Below, in pieces: positions 39,237 through 51,168 of a stretch of 64,000 nucleotides of DNA. The stretch is from Symbiodinium sp. CCMP2592. Taxonomy: Eukaryota > Sar > Dinophyceae > Suessiales > Symbiodiniaceae. Below the pieces are notes generated by a model. It saw nothing but the letters and a program-made list of their open reading frames with translations, made no database searches and had not been told where the DNA came from. Within the stretch, counting starts at the first letter, position 1. Each line of letters starts with the position of its first letter. The stretch lies in assembly GCA_905221615.1 (NCBI GenBank), contig CAJNDT010002891.1, positions 505,001-569,000 of the forward strand, in the 5' to 3' direction. The position numbers and the translations under genes are program-made.

Positions 39237-42200
39237 CAGTTATATAATTATAGCTATTCTTACATAGTTGGTGATGTTTCCACAATCACTGCCGGTCCAC
39301 TTTTTCAGCTGCGATGTGCCACTGACTTTGCTTAAATGTGGCATCGTGTGACAGGTTTACTGCTTTCTAAAGTGCAACATGTACCAGGCCTTCATTTGAC
39401 AGAGTTCGTTCAGACTGATTAGAGCTGTAGGATATTTGTCACGAGAGCATATTACATGGCAAAACTCGAGTCACAGCACATGTGTTATGTCGTGGGATTG
39501 GCATTCAGCTATGCATTTTGCCCAACCGCATTTTGAGTGATAAACATTGAGACAGCGTGTGTCGTGTGATGCTGCGACTGGGGGTTCACATGCGCTTCGA
39601 AGCAAACAGCTCAGCAACCTCTCCCACTCAAAGGCCAGGTCAGTTTTCGAAATGTACCACCAGAAGACAGCGATAGACTAATATTACAAAACGCGAGCCC
39701 TAAATATTGAGCTTTCGTAGCCAGCCTGTGGCTCTAAAGATGTTAGTGCAAGGTTTGAAGCATGACGTGTGGGATTTCGGGCTTCGGCACTTCATCCCAG
39801 GGTTTCGTGAACGGCTTTCCCCGCTTCTCATGGCTGCTGTGGCTTCTGCCCAAATCAGAAGGAAGCTTTGCGAATCAGAGACATCCGAAGGCATCGGGGA
39901 CCTTGCAAGTCCCGTTCATACAGATACAGAAAGCTTCCTGCACGCGGTTTTAAAGTCAGAGCAGTAGATCGCTGCTTTCCGTTCGAGTCTGAGTTGAGGA
40001 TGAATGTTTGATCTTGAAGATCATTTAGCACTTGCGCTGTGGCTGTTCTTACATGAACTTTTTGTTGGGTACATGTACTTTAGTTTGCCCTATGGCCTTT
40101 CCGATCTGCGGGCACCTTCAGACCATGTCTAGTTTCGGGTCTTCTTTTTCGGGATAAAAGATTTGGGAAATGATGCTTTGTAGAGCTGAACTTCTGCATC
40201 CGGTAGTCTAATTACGTACGGAGCGAAGAGACTGGGGTTTGAAGATGCGTTAATGTGTATGTATATATCAACCTTTACAGAAAGACAGCGGCTAGTCCAA
40301 ACAGTGGATATCCTCCAAAATAATTGATGTTTAGAGCGTATTGTCTTGGTGATTACGGCTGGCAGTAGAGAAAGATCGTAGACAGCCATCAAATACCATG
40401 CATAGCAATCAGCGAGACGGATGGCAGTGATGCCCTTAACAATGCCACGTCGGGGAAGTCGTTGCTGGCAGCCTGCCATGGTTGTCGGCAGGGCGATGTT
40501 TGCACAAGAAATTGATGTGCCTTTGTCCAAGCTTTTCCTGGAAGTGAGTCCCCGAGATCCTGGAGGTTAGTTTCTCAGATTTCGGGTGTCTTTGACCCAG
40601 GTTTTTGAGCCTCAGGCGGCAGGTCCTCCATGTGATGTCGAAGTCTGTAAACGTGGGAATAAGTTTCCCTTATAGCATCGTCGTAGCACCCACCCTAAAA
40701 TCCTAGGGCCCTGTATTTGTCAAGAAGCGCTTCAGGGCCAGAGGGCTCTTCAGCTTTGCAAGACTTCCGCAAGTCAACTAGGGAAGCCTCTTAAAGTTTC
40801 TTCCAGGCAACTTGCTTGGTACAACGGTGATTCGGGCGGCGCTCGGCGCAGAGCCAGTGATTTCAGGAAAAAGGGATGGCCTGCGCGACCGCATATGTTC
40901 ATGCACGACGATGCTGCAACGCGAGGTATGATGTTGTTATAAGTTATAATGTATTCCTCCCAGAATGTCAGTGCCCTGTCCTGCTGCGTGACGGGAAGTT
41001 CTGGACGAGGTTTGCTCCTAAATTCCGGGCTTGACCACAACCAGTTGAAATCGCTGGCTCACATCGAGGCTGCCTTGAGCCAGACCCTACAAGTCATGCG
41101 GCTGTAAAAGGCATGTTGCCTGTGACGATTTTCCACGATTTCTGCATCTGAAGCTTCCAGGCTATAGGCTGAAGGCTGCAAGTAGTTCATATTGAAATGT
41201 GGTATCAGCGAAGCATATATAGCAAGAGACGTCTGCTGCTTTTTTGGGAGATGGTTGGTGGCCTTTAGTGGTTGTCAACCTTGCCTTCATGATTGTTTTC
41301 GGCGTCGTTGTCCTCGTTGGAGGAGCAGGAGCAGTAGCAATGCGCGAAGTATGAGGAGCGTCGTCATTGTTTCCGCTCTACTCGCGTCGTTGTCGTAGTA
41401 AGAACGACAATCACGGAGTGAGATTCGTGAGTGCGTTGTGAGTAGTCATGGCTCAGTCTCCGGCACAGGAGCCCGTTCTGGCGCAGGCAACACTTGCTAA
41501 ACAGCTCGGGGCCTAGTGTTTGCACAGTAGTGTTCGCAGGGTTCCAGTAGCTCTTGTAGGGATCTACGGGGCAGGGCTTGAGGCCTCGAGAGTGCCTGCT
41601 AGATCTTGCCAGTGTTCAGCGTGGCTGACCATGGATACTCACGAGTAGCTGACCTTTAACATTTACCTTCATAGCTTTGCTAAACCTGCCATAGTTAGAA
41701 TAAGCAACCTGACACCTGACAACCTACGGATCCCCCGCGAAATCCCTAAACAGCCTAACACAAGAGTCAGCTTTGCACACACCTCTAGCCCTGCAAGATT
41801 ACAAAACTTCGCAAGCCCTTGACAGTACACCCTAGAGGCACCAAGTGGAACCCCTAGCCCGTAAGCGGACTTGGCAGTTGACGGCGCAGGAAGGCTCCAC
41901 TCCGCGGAGCATCGTCAGTGTCCAAAGACTATCCTTCTGTCCTGCGCAAGACGTACATCTCCATGCAACTCCTCCAACCCTGCGCTTACCATGGGTCGGG
42001 GGTTTAGACCTTCTTTGCAGAACTTGTTGGCTGCTGCGAGGCTAGCCCGAAGCCCTCAAGTACCTCGTGTGTCCTGAATGCTGAAACTACATGCCATCAG
42101 GCCCTAGACTCTAGACAACCCTTTGCCTACGAGGCCGCCCCTAACTCCCAAGTCGTACACGAGGCCGAGGCCGAACACAGCGCCAGCCTTGCCGGGGCCC

Positions 42201-44947
42201 TGGCTTTCTCGTGTCTGGGATGTTTGGGTTAGCCGGGAGCTGGCTAGGCTTCTTGCTTTTGCAGATGGAGGAACATACCAGCTGCCTCCGGGTCGTTTGT
42301 TCTTCGTGTGTCGAGATTGCATGAGTTGTAGCGCTCAATAGGAGTTGTTGAACCTTTTGCAACTTTCAGAGCAGTTGCCGCGACGCGAGCGCCACGACAC
42401 ATGGTGCCAATATGTGCAGCTTTCGGGCGAGGAGCTGTGCAGACCGTGGCACTTGTCAGAGCAAGGAGATCAAGACTACCAGTAGAAGTCAGTTTAGCAG
42501 AGGTACGAAACCAGCAAGCTTCGAAGTGTAGAGCAGCAACGAGAGCAGGAATAGCAGCAGCATCGCCAGCAACCACGGCAGGCCTGGCACAGCCATATCA
42601 AGAACTAGAGTCACCAGCACCTTCAAAACCAGCACTGTTTGTCTCGGCAGCATCAAGACCAGCGCCATCCCTTCGTCGATGCTACGAGCAACATCCTCCT
42701 TACCAGTAGCGTGAGCATAAACTACAGCATCAACAGCCAAACGAGACCGGAGCAGCGATACTAGGATGATCATCACGGACATCACAGCCGACGCCACCAG
42801 CACTGTGGTTCATGATTATCCGTAGAGCTATTTCGGCTAGTCTGAATCTAAAACACCGCACAATGATATCCACGTTTCATATACCACATGGATCCATACA
42901 CATACTTATGCATGTATGTTAAACATGTGCAGTAGTTAATTCCTTCCGTGCCGCACCTCACCGACCGGGGCCAGACACATGTCCACAATAAGTTGAGCAT
43001 GTTGAGTTGCGGATTATGTATGAGCTGTGGGCTTCGGGTGCAGGCTTCGATTTATGGTTCTCGGGTGCTATTCACTTGGTGTGGCAGTTTTGAAACAATG
43101 TTCGTCCACATCGGTACAGTGTTGGGGTTTATTGGGCGAAAGCTTAATCCAACAAGACATGCATCGATGTAGATGCATGATCGTGGGCATGCATGCATGT
43201 GATAGCCGCTCAAAGCTGTGTTGATGGGAGTTTGCTTCGAACCGAAAAGATTACAAAATCAAGCCTAAAGCAGAGTTGCATGGTTCTTGTATTTCGATAT
43301 GTCGAGGCTCTGACTCAGCAGCATCCCGGCCCCAGAAGCCCTGGACTGTAACTATCCTTGGGGACGCTTTGCAGAACATGATGCTGACGGAAACTTGTCG
43401 ACACAAGGTTCAGCTACCCACAGTAATGGCAGTACCGTCGAAAAGCACGCAAGGGGATCCTTCTTTGATGGCTGGTGTCTGCTGCAGGTCTCAGAGACTT
43501 GTGGACGGGTTGACGGGATTGTTGAGGAGATCTGCGCCGGACTCGGCTGATCCTAGAAGAGCCAGTGGTCTTGAAATAGTGGACATCCTGGTCGCTGGAT
43601 ATCCAAAGCACCATGCCTTGGGTACGGTCCCCACCCAGTAATAGTTGAATAATGTTCATAATATAGATAAAGTAGGACCTTAATAGTTGCCCTATTATAG
43701 ACTCTTACTGTATGGGGGCAGTACCTAAACCATGCCGATAGAGGAACCAGGGGAAGACTTCCACCCAGCGCTTTACAATACACGTGCTTTCTGGGTACAC
43801 TAAATAATGGGTGCCGCATTATAATAGGTACCCCAAAAGGGACCATAATTTTGACAACCACTCATGTACGCATGTGGTGCAATCCATGTTGAAAGAGCTA
43901 CCATAGCGCTGTGTTTGCTCAGCCAAAAAAATCAGGGCTGTCGAACACAGAAAATTTGCATCATCTCCTTCCAGGGATGGAGGTGACCTTAAGCCCCGTC
44001 AGAAACGCAATCACCAATTGTACGACACAGCAGCTGCAGCAAAGAAGCAGCAAACAGGAAGGAGACGTGACAATGCAAGAGCCACTCGGCATCCACGGAG
44101 AGGCCCTCAGCCTGCTATTCATTGTCAGTCGCAGCAAAGCTGACCATTTGCGAGGTCGGTCACTAGCATGTCTTGAAACGAAGTCGTCCTGTGGAAGCTG
44201 CAAGCCTGGGGTTCTACAAGCAAGACATTGCAAGACCCAAACTCCTAAGTCCTAAAGCCCCTCCATTGTAAGCACCGCGGCACCGGAGCCGCTGAAAGCT
44301 CCAGAAGCATTCCTGAACTGTCATACCTGATCTGCAGCAACGTACCTGCGTCTTTGAGGCCAGCTCACCGCCCACGGTAGCCGTGTGCACCCAAGGGCTG
44401 AGCATTGATTTGAAAGGACTTTGCACATCGTTGATGTCTTCCTCAGTTTTGCTTGTACTTATGGCACATGTCTTGCGAATCTGCAAGGTGGCAGTCAAGT
44501 CCAGGGCAGGCAGAAGGCTCTAGCGAGCTAAGCCCTTAACCTGCTCTAAACCCCCAGCATGAGTGCAGATCTTGGCCATGTAGCAGCAAGCCCTCACGCA
44601 CGACGACCTGAATAGGGTATGGTGTCCTAGTTACCTACACACACAAACACACGCATCCCGAACTCCACGCGTACATACATGCACACATGCAAGGCAGCAT
44701 GTGTGATGCAATGTAACCTAGGCTGCAGCGCTGGTATCAGCGACCGAAAGCCGGGGACCCCTTTCGACTTACTTCGACAAAATACCACAGAGTGGGGAGG
44801 CACCCATGCATGCTTCTGTGTTCTGCGTACATGTGTGAAGTTACAAGTAAGCAAGCAAGCATGCGACATATTATATGGGCATGCATACAGTCATGCCCCA
44901 CGTCGCAGAAGTAGTTTGCATCATGTTGATGTTGAACAAGACAGATC

Positions 44948-45067
44948 TGATGATGAATATGGTGAAGAAGAAGAATAAGAAGGTGATGATGATGACAATG
45001 ATAATTTATGGTGGTGACGATGATGGTGAAGAGGGCGTGCATGATGATGATGATGATGATGATGTTT

Positions 45068-45100
<33 letters not shown>

Positions 45101-45102
45101 CG
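44948..45102. repeat. (GAT)n repeat
   Basis: GATGAT units with interruptions by GAA/GGT. The apparent Asp-rich plus-strand and Ile/His-rich minus-strand peptides are repeat translations. Confidence 0.88.
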
Positions 45103-45193
45103 AAGGCCAACAGCAAAGTCAGGCTTTGCAAAGCTGAGCTGCACAATCCGCTTAGACCCGGGCAATTTAGAATAATAGCAGACAAGCATCTAG

Positions 45194-45224
<31 letters not shown>

Positions 45225-45265
45225 GGGTACCCCCCTATATGGGGTCCCCTGGGTTTTTGCACACC

Positions 45266-45890
45266 TAAACCATTAAACCAATCCTTTCCCCCAATGGACC
45301 CAAACCAATAAACCATTAAACCAATCCTTTCCCCCAATGGACCCAAACCAATAAACCGTTAAACCATTAAACCAATCCCTTCCCCCAATGGACCCAAACC
45401 AATAAACCATTAAACCAATCCTTTCCCCCAATGGACCCAAACCAATAAACCATTAAACCATTAAACCAATCCCTTCCCCCAATGGACCCAAACCAATAAA
45501 ACATTAAACCATTAAACCAATCCTTTTGCCCCATACCACTAAACCATTAAACCATTAAACCAATCATTTCCCCTATAGAGAGAGACACATCCCTGTATGG
45601 GCCGAAAGCATTGGTTTAATGGTTTAATGGTTTAGTGGTTTAGGGGCATTGGGGGAAAGGATTGGTTTAATGGTTTAGTGGTTTAGGGGCATTGGGGGAA
45701 AGGATTGGTTTAATGGTTTAATGGTTTAGTGGTTTAGTGGTATGGGGTAAAGGATTGGTTTAATGGTTCAATGGTTTAGTGGTATGGGGCAAAAGGATCG
45801 GTTTAATGGTTTAATGGTTTATTGGTATGGGTCCATTGGGGGAAAGGATTGGTTTAACGGTGTACTAATTTAATGTTTTGTTGATGGTTT
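45266..45890. repeat. Inverted minisatellite inside the 2.3-kb element
   Basis: The left arm (45,266-45,575) has about seven direct units of ACCATTAAACCAATCC(T)TTTCCCCCAATGG type. After a 36-base centre the right arm (45,612-45,890) carries the reverse complement units (GGATTGGTTTAATGGTTTA and similar). The two arms could form a stem of some 250 bases. Units resemble degenerate TTTAGGG/TTTAATGG words. Confidence 0.85.
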
Positions 45891-45936
45891 AATGGTTTAG
45901 TGATGGGTCTGGGGCTGTCTACTACGCAGGTGTCCT

Positions 45937-45965
45937 GGTTATAACCGGGGACAGAGGTTATAACC
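45937..45965. promoter_or_regulatory. Left subterminal GGTTATAACC palindromes of the 2.3-kb element
   Basis: Two exact copies at 45,937-45,946 and 45,956-45,965. Perfect 10-base palindromes repeated at both ends of a mobile element are typical of transposase-binding sites; this role is inferred. Confidence 0.5.
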
Positions 45966-47469
45966 AGGCCTGTGCCACCGCTACTTCATCAACACCTAAA
46001 TCCAAACGTGCGAAAGTTTCGGTGTTTCAGTGAATGTAACCGCAATGAAATTAAACAAGGACTAGAAGACTAGAGGGTCCGAGGTAATTGGCATTCATTC
46101 GGTTGTTGAGGCATGATGCAGTGCTCTGTAACAAACATATTTCCGGGGACCATGTGCGCATTCCCCAACTTTAGCGGAAAGGCTATATGGCGGACTTTAT
46201 ATAATGGTCTGTCCGTTCCAGTACATCGGGTTTATGAGATCAGTGTACACATTGAGAGAATAGCCGCTAACATGTCACTCACCCAGGAATCAAAATGCGG
46301 AATATGAAGGGGCTCTATCGGGATTACAGCAGGTCAGTAAGTGTTGTCAACATTGGAATATCACGGTACACAGAAAGTTGAGATACGACTGATACGACGT
46401 CATTGTAGGGGAGAGACAGTATTTCAAAGTTTACAGCGTGGTCAGGTTTCATCACTTCGTACATAGGCAAACTGGTTGCAACGTTATGTTCAAACATCGT
46501 TCCAAGGAAGCCGGATTTCGACGAGACAAAACTGATAAGAATATGTGTGGTGAGCGAAACAAAATTTGCACCTTGCAAATTGTTAGGTTTCCTCGCTCGG
46601 TACGTAGAAAATTCCTAGCACTGCTATTTCCAACTACATGGATGAACCTTTTTCGAGGAGTGATTCGGTGTGTGGTTACCACTTTTTCTAACACGAGGAT
46701 CACCTTCTGGACTGGGAACAATGGCTTCTGTTCGACCTTCAGTGAATATTCACAAGAACACAAACAGAAATTCGGACAAGCTAGATGTAGCCTTATGGTT
46801 TTCAGTCGGCTTTACGTGATGGTTAAAGTATGCTGATACAAAAAAACACAGGCTTCATCACTCAGCATATAGAGACAGTGCGCGTCCTAAGAAGCGACGC
46901 TTCATGTCGTCCCCCAGGAAAAACACTACACAACGTTTGCTAAGCTTGTAGTATGCAAGTTTTCAATTTTGGCTTGGGGCAGCCGTCATACAGAATTAAG
47001 GAATGCACCACTCAAATACACCTACCGGATATACCAGTGTTTAAAAGCAATCACATAGGGGCACAGGGATATGTCATTGAAAGCTATCAGTTTGCCAAAA
47101 CGTCATAGCAATGCGTCCAACAACAGAGACTTTGGTGGGATTGCGGCATTACAGTACCAAGATGGAGAACTTTTCGTTCCAAAATCTAGTTCGCGATAAG
47201 GAATGACTGAAGCAGACTCATGACTACAGCGCGCTTGTTGGAAAAATCTGAAATACAGCGGTTTAGATACAGTCACACAAAGATGAACTACGAAGATATA
47301 TCGACGGCTTCAAGGCAAGGAGTTTAGCACATTGTAACAGGGTTTCGACGAGGGTGTCATAGAATTCTTAGCGTTGTGCGGGTTTCAGCATTCTGAAAGC
47401 ATAGGTTGTTGCAACTTCCCGGGTTAGTCTTCAAACCGGATATAATACTGTAGCCGATGACGTACACCT

Positions 47470-47518
47470 GATTATAACCTAGTCGGCTGGTTATAACCTA
47501 GTCTGGTGGTTATAACCG
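47470..47518. promoter_or_regulatory. Right subterminal GGTTATAACC palindromes of the 2.3-kb element
   Basis: Exact copies at 47,489-47,498 and 47,509-47,518 and a one-mismatch copy at 47,470-47,479, spaced about 20 bases apart, as in the left group. Confidence 0.5.
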
Positions 47519-48041
47519 AGTCAGTTGGTATAGCGAAAAACGTAGGGGACCCCAAATAGGGGTGCGCCCATATATATATATATATATATATATATGGTCA
47601 CGCGCTCCGCGGCCCCCCACCCTCCCCCCCTCCACCCCCAAACAAAGGTCAATGGTCTGGTTTTAGGGTGGCCCCCCCCCCTCCCCTGTGGTGTGGGGTG
47701 TGGGGTCGCTCTTCCCCCTGTGGGGTGGTTTTGGGGTTTAGGGTTTAGCCGAAGCTTTTGAGTTTGGGGTTTTCGGTTAAAACGTATAAGGCTTCGAGTC
47801 GACAAGGGCTTAGGGAGGATTTGCGGCGTATGTTCAGCTGCGGGCTAGGAGCCCGCATTGAGGCGGGGTTTGCGGTTGGGTGCAGGGTTTACAGTACAGG
47901 TTAAGGTTGAGCAAAACAGGAGCACGCGCTACGTTATAAGGTTTACGGCTTGCGAAGGGCTTGCGTGTGAGCCCTGGCCGCCCCCCAGCACCACCCCACC
48001 GTCCAGTGGCAGCTCCAACGGCCCCCGCCCTCTCACGCCAG

Positions 48042-48079
<38 letters not shown>
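48042..48079. repeat. Homopolymer C(38)
   Basis: An uninterrupted run of 38 cytosines on the plus strand (G38 on the minus strand). It can form G-quadruplex or i-motif structures and is prone to length error in sequencing. Confidence 0.95.
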
Positions 48080-48605
48080 ACCTCTACCAGACCATACCAT
48101 TGGGGGGGGGGCCGAGAACGCCAGACGCCTATATACAGTCGCCATGCAACAAAGAAAAAATCATGCAAGCCAAAGGTGGCAGCATACAGTCACTATGGGC
48201 AGAGTGTTAGCAGCCTTTAAAGCTTGCTGCATCCAGACCTGCTCGCTTTGGGAGACCACATAGTTGCCACTGTTGTTGCTGCCATTGTTCCATTTTTTTG
48301 CAGTTGCCGCTTCTGCGTGAGTTAAGAGGTTTGTCAAAGTTCAGATCGCAAGTGGGCATACCTGGGTAGGATATAGAACAAGGCCTCTGCGAAACGCCAC
48401 GGAGATCTCGCGCCCGATGCTTAGAAGCTGGATTGCGTTCAGAACCTAGGAGGCTGCTCCCTTGGTTCCCTACCATCGCATCTCGTATCCTGCTACGGCT
48501 ACTTGTTCCATTTGTGATGCTCTTTCGCCTGATGCGCAAGTCTGTTTGCATTAACGTTGCTGTTTCTGGCGTTGCCTTTTACCGCTGCTCCCAGTGCTGT
48601 CAGGG

Positions 48606-48782
48606 AGGATGATGATGGAGATGATGGTGATGATGATGATGATCAAGATGGTGGTGATACTGAAGGTGACAAAGACGAGTATATCTACGAGTATGAAGAT
48701 GAGCATGATGATGGTGGTGGTGTTGATGATGGTGAATAATCTGATGGCATTGTTGATGTTGTTGATGAGGTTGATGGCGACT
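48606..48782. repeat. (GAT)n-rich tract
   Basis: GATGATGATGG and GTTGATGATGG units, imperfect. Non-coding by appearance. Confidence 0.8.
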
Positions 48783-49319
48783 GACGACAATCATCGTAGA
48801 TTCGTTAGAGTTTCATCGCTGTCAGCAGCAGCGTCGTCAGCGGCATCGAGGCCACACCTGGGACTACAACTCTCATGGCTCTCGAGGTAGGGGCCGGACG
48901 GAGATTATAGACTTCCGAGATCATCTTCGGCAGACTGAGAGCAGTTCAAGTATCGGTGTAGCAAGCTCAGTGTCAGCACTGCTGGTATTATTCCTAATCT
49001 TCTTAGGTTAAGCACGAGCGCTCAAGCGTTTTGTGATGATCGTACTCTTCGGCATGAGTCGGCCGACTTTTGTGTAACGGTGTGTTTTCCCCACTTGGTT
49101 CACGGAGATCCTTGTGCATTGCTACTCTTCCAGATAGTGCTGCGGCCCAACCCACCAGTAGCTGCGTGTTCAAGTTTCGAATCTGCCGTAAGCTCTTAAG
49201 AGTTCCTAAAGAGCAAGTTTGTGTTGCTAGTACTCTTACAAGCTATTACGCATTCTAGCCCAAGGTTTTGTGGCGCTCAAAATCTGAAAGTACATCACAA
49301 AACTAGAACTTGGATGAGC

Positions 49320-49470
49320 TGGTTACAGTCAACTAGGTATGTATGTAGGTAGGTAGGGTGGTACTAGTACGCAGAATTAGGTACATATGTATATACATAT
49401 ATATGTATATATAAGATATAGACCGATCTAGAGTGTGCGTGTGTGTGTGTGTGTGTGTGACAGAGAGAGG
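49320..49470. repeat. (GTAG)n, (TATA) and (GT)n short tracts
   Basis: GTAGGTAGGTAGG near 49,340-49,357, a TATA-rich segment near 49,385-49,415, then (GT)n at about 49,436-49,459. Confidence 0.75.
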
Positions 49471-51045
49471 CTGTTGCGCAAGGTTGTTGTTTAGGTGTTG
49501 GCCATCGGCGAACAGTAAATGTCAACATCACAGCGCTTTTCCAGGTCCTCCGAACACGGATTGTTGAGGGATCCTTGAAGAAGCATCAGAGATTCTTTGC
49601 GAAATGGAGTCAAGACGAAGGGGCTCGACTTCACCATGGCCTTCTCAGAAGTACGGCTAGTGTTCGGGCCTTGTTTGGTTGCGGCCAGCCTGCAGAGGAG
49701 GCGGCGGAGAAAGCCCCGACACCGGAAGGCGCGGTCTCCGATGGCCTTCTCTGTTGGCTTGTGTGAAGACCTTTGTGGAACGGATTTTTCGTTACCCATG
49801 CTGACAAGACTTGAAGAAAGGTTACAATTTTAGGTCCACGAGAACTGCAGCCGCTCGATCGCCTCAGCGAGTCTGGACACAACAGATCGTCATCCGATAC
49901 GACCTTCCGGTCTGCAGAGGGCGGTTGCAGGTCAAGTGGGCGAGTGAGTTAGGGTCCAAGAGCGAGTGAGAATCCAAGAACTTCGCTGAAATTCAAGCAG
50001 CTAGGAACAATTACCTAGAGCATCCCCGGTACAGTCCCTGTCTAGTTTGCATTGTACAATGCTGCAATAATAGCAGGAGGAGCTCCCCGGCTCAGTCTGA
50101 GTTTGCTGAGGATCAAAGCTGAGAGGGGATGCTTCTGCTGCTTTCTCGCAACGGAGCTGCTTCTGAGCTACTGGTAGCTTCGCTGCAGGATTTTCACAGC
50201 AAGAAGCCGTGATGCCCTTCTGCCATGGGCAGGAGGCCGCATGTTCCCGCGGGTTTCAAGACAGGAGCGAAACGCTTTTGAGGAGGAAGACATCATGATA
50301 CATGCTGCTGATGATGAGGACGACAATGATGATGCAGAAGATGTTGATCATGCGCAATCCTGATCGTGCCTGCCAGGGTGAGAACTCCAGTGCATATGCT
50401 ACCTGAGTGTTCAGCCACAGACTGCTCTAATCATTGAGCCGGGGCTTCAACTGCAGAGCCTTTTTGAGTCGAAAGAACCGCCTGCAAGACTGACAGTGCT
50501 TTGGAGGTTTACGTAAGTTGATGGGGTACCCAGTGGTTGGACACGAGACAGGATGATGACAGTGTCGAAGCCGTGGCAGCAAAGGGAAGGAGCAGGAGGC
50601 CAGCCGGCTTATGGAGGTTACGCAAGCAACAGACGGCTCGGGAAGCTCGAGTAGACGGATGAGCATTCTCAATGTAGCAACGTCTTCTTGTGCTTTCGGA
50701 TTCTAATTCATTAAACGCTGACGGTTCGGGTGACTCGGGAAGGCTTGCTAGTTTAGGACCTAGGATCCCAAGGCGCTCCCTTTCATGTTACCGAGTACCA
50801 GGACGAAGTTGTGAATCCTCTGCGGTGCCCCGAAATTGAAAGCTACCTTGCTATTATATATAGAGAGTATTCTCATGGACACCTCTCTTCACAGGCAAGA
50901 GGAGCAGCTCTGCTAGTTGCCATTCTCTCGTCCCCTTTGCTCCAATCAGCCGTTGCTTGTGGTGTTGCTGCTGCTGCTGCCGTTGGTTCGCTGGTGTCCA
51001 TGACTTGTCCTTGTGGTTGTGGTTGCTGCTGTTGCGGTTGGTGTT

Positions 51046-51124
51046 GTTGTTGTTGTCGTTGTGGTTGTGGTTGTGGTTGTGGTTGTGGTTGTGGTTGTGG
51101 TTGTGGTTGTGGTTGTGGTTGTTG

Positions 51125-51156
<32 letters not shown>

Positions 51157-51168
51157 GGTGGTGGTGGT
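51046..51168. repeat. (GGTTGT)n-(GTT)n-(GGT)n repeat
   Basis: About ten tandem GGTTGT hexamers followed by GTT and then GGT triplets. G-rich on the plus strand. Frames read as Gly-Cys, Leu-Trp or Asn-His dipeptides and are not genes. Confidence 0.92.

Larger units (their letters stand above)
36594..45198. other. Host flank without recognised genes
   Basis: Balanced composition with several microsatellites (listed separately). No frame shows a recognisable domain. The segment 43,640-43,870 is locally more AT-rich and has GGTACC/GGACC words that could be remnants of another mobile element, but no clean inverted termini were found. Confidence 0.5.
45225..47569. mobile_element. 2.3-kb element with terminal inverted repeats inside a (TA)n tract
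   Basis: The left end (45,225-45,265) starts GGGTACCCCCCTATATGGGG, and the reverse complement of the right end (47,527-47,569) starts GGGCGCACCCCTATTTGGGG. Both continue TCCCCT..GTTTTT and end with ACC, so they align over about 43 bases. Each end abuts a (TA)n run (45,199-45,224 and 47,570-47,595), as expected if the element inserted into or duplicated TA. Inside are an inverted minisatellite (45,266-45,890) and GGTTATAACC palindromes near both ends. Frames inside (for example 46,324-46,578 minus and 46,438-46,836 plus) are short and match no transposase I know, so I call it a non-autonomous or decayed DNA transposon. Its internal part is more AT-rich than the surrounding host. Confidence 0.75.

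Noticed and set aside
43640..43870. AT-richer segment with GGTACC/GGACC words as another MITE
   Set aside because: The candidate ends do not form a convincing inverted repeat and no target duplication is visible.
46324..46836. Short frames inside the 2.3-kb element as transposase remnants
   Set aside because: Neither strand gives a catalytic motif or a coherent multi-frame protein, so I do not assign a transposase.
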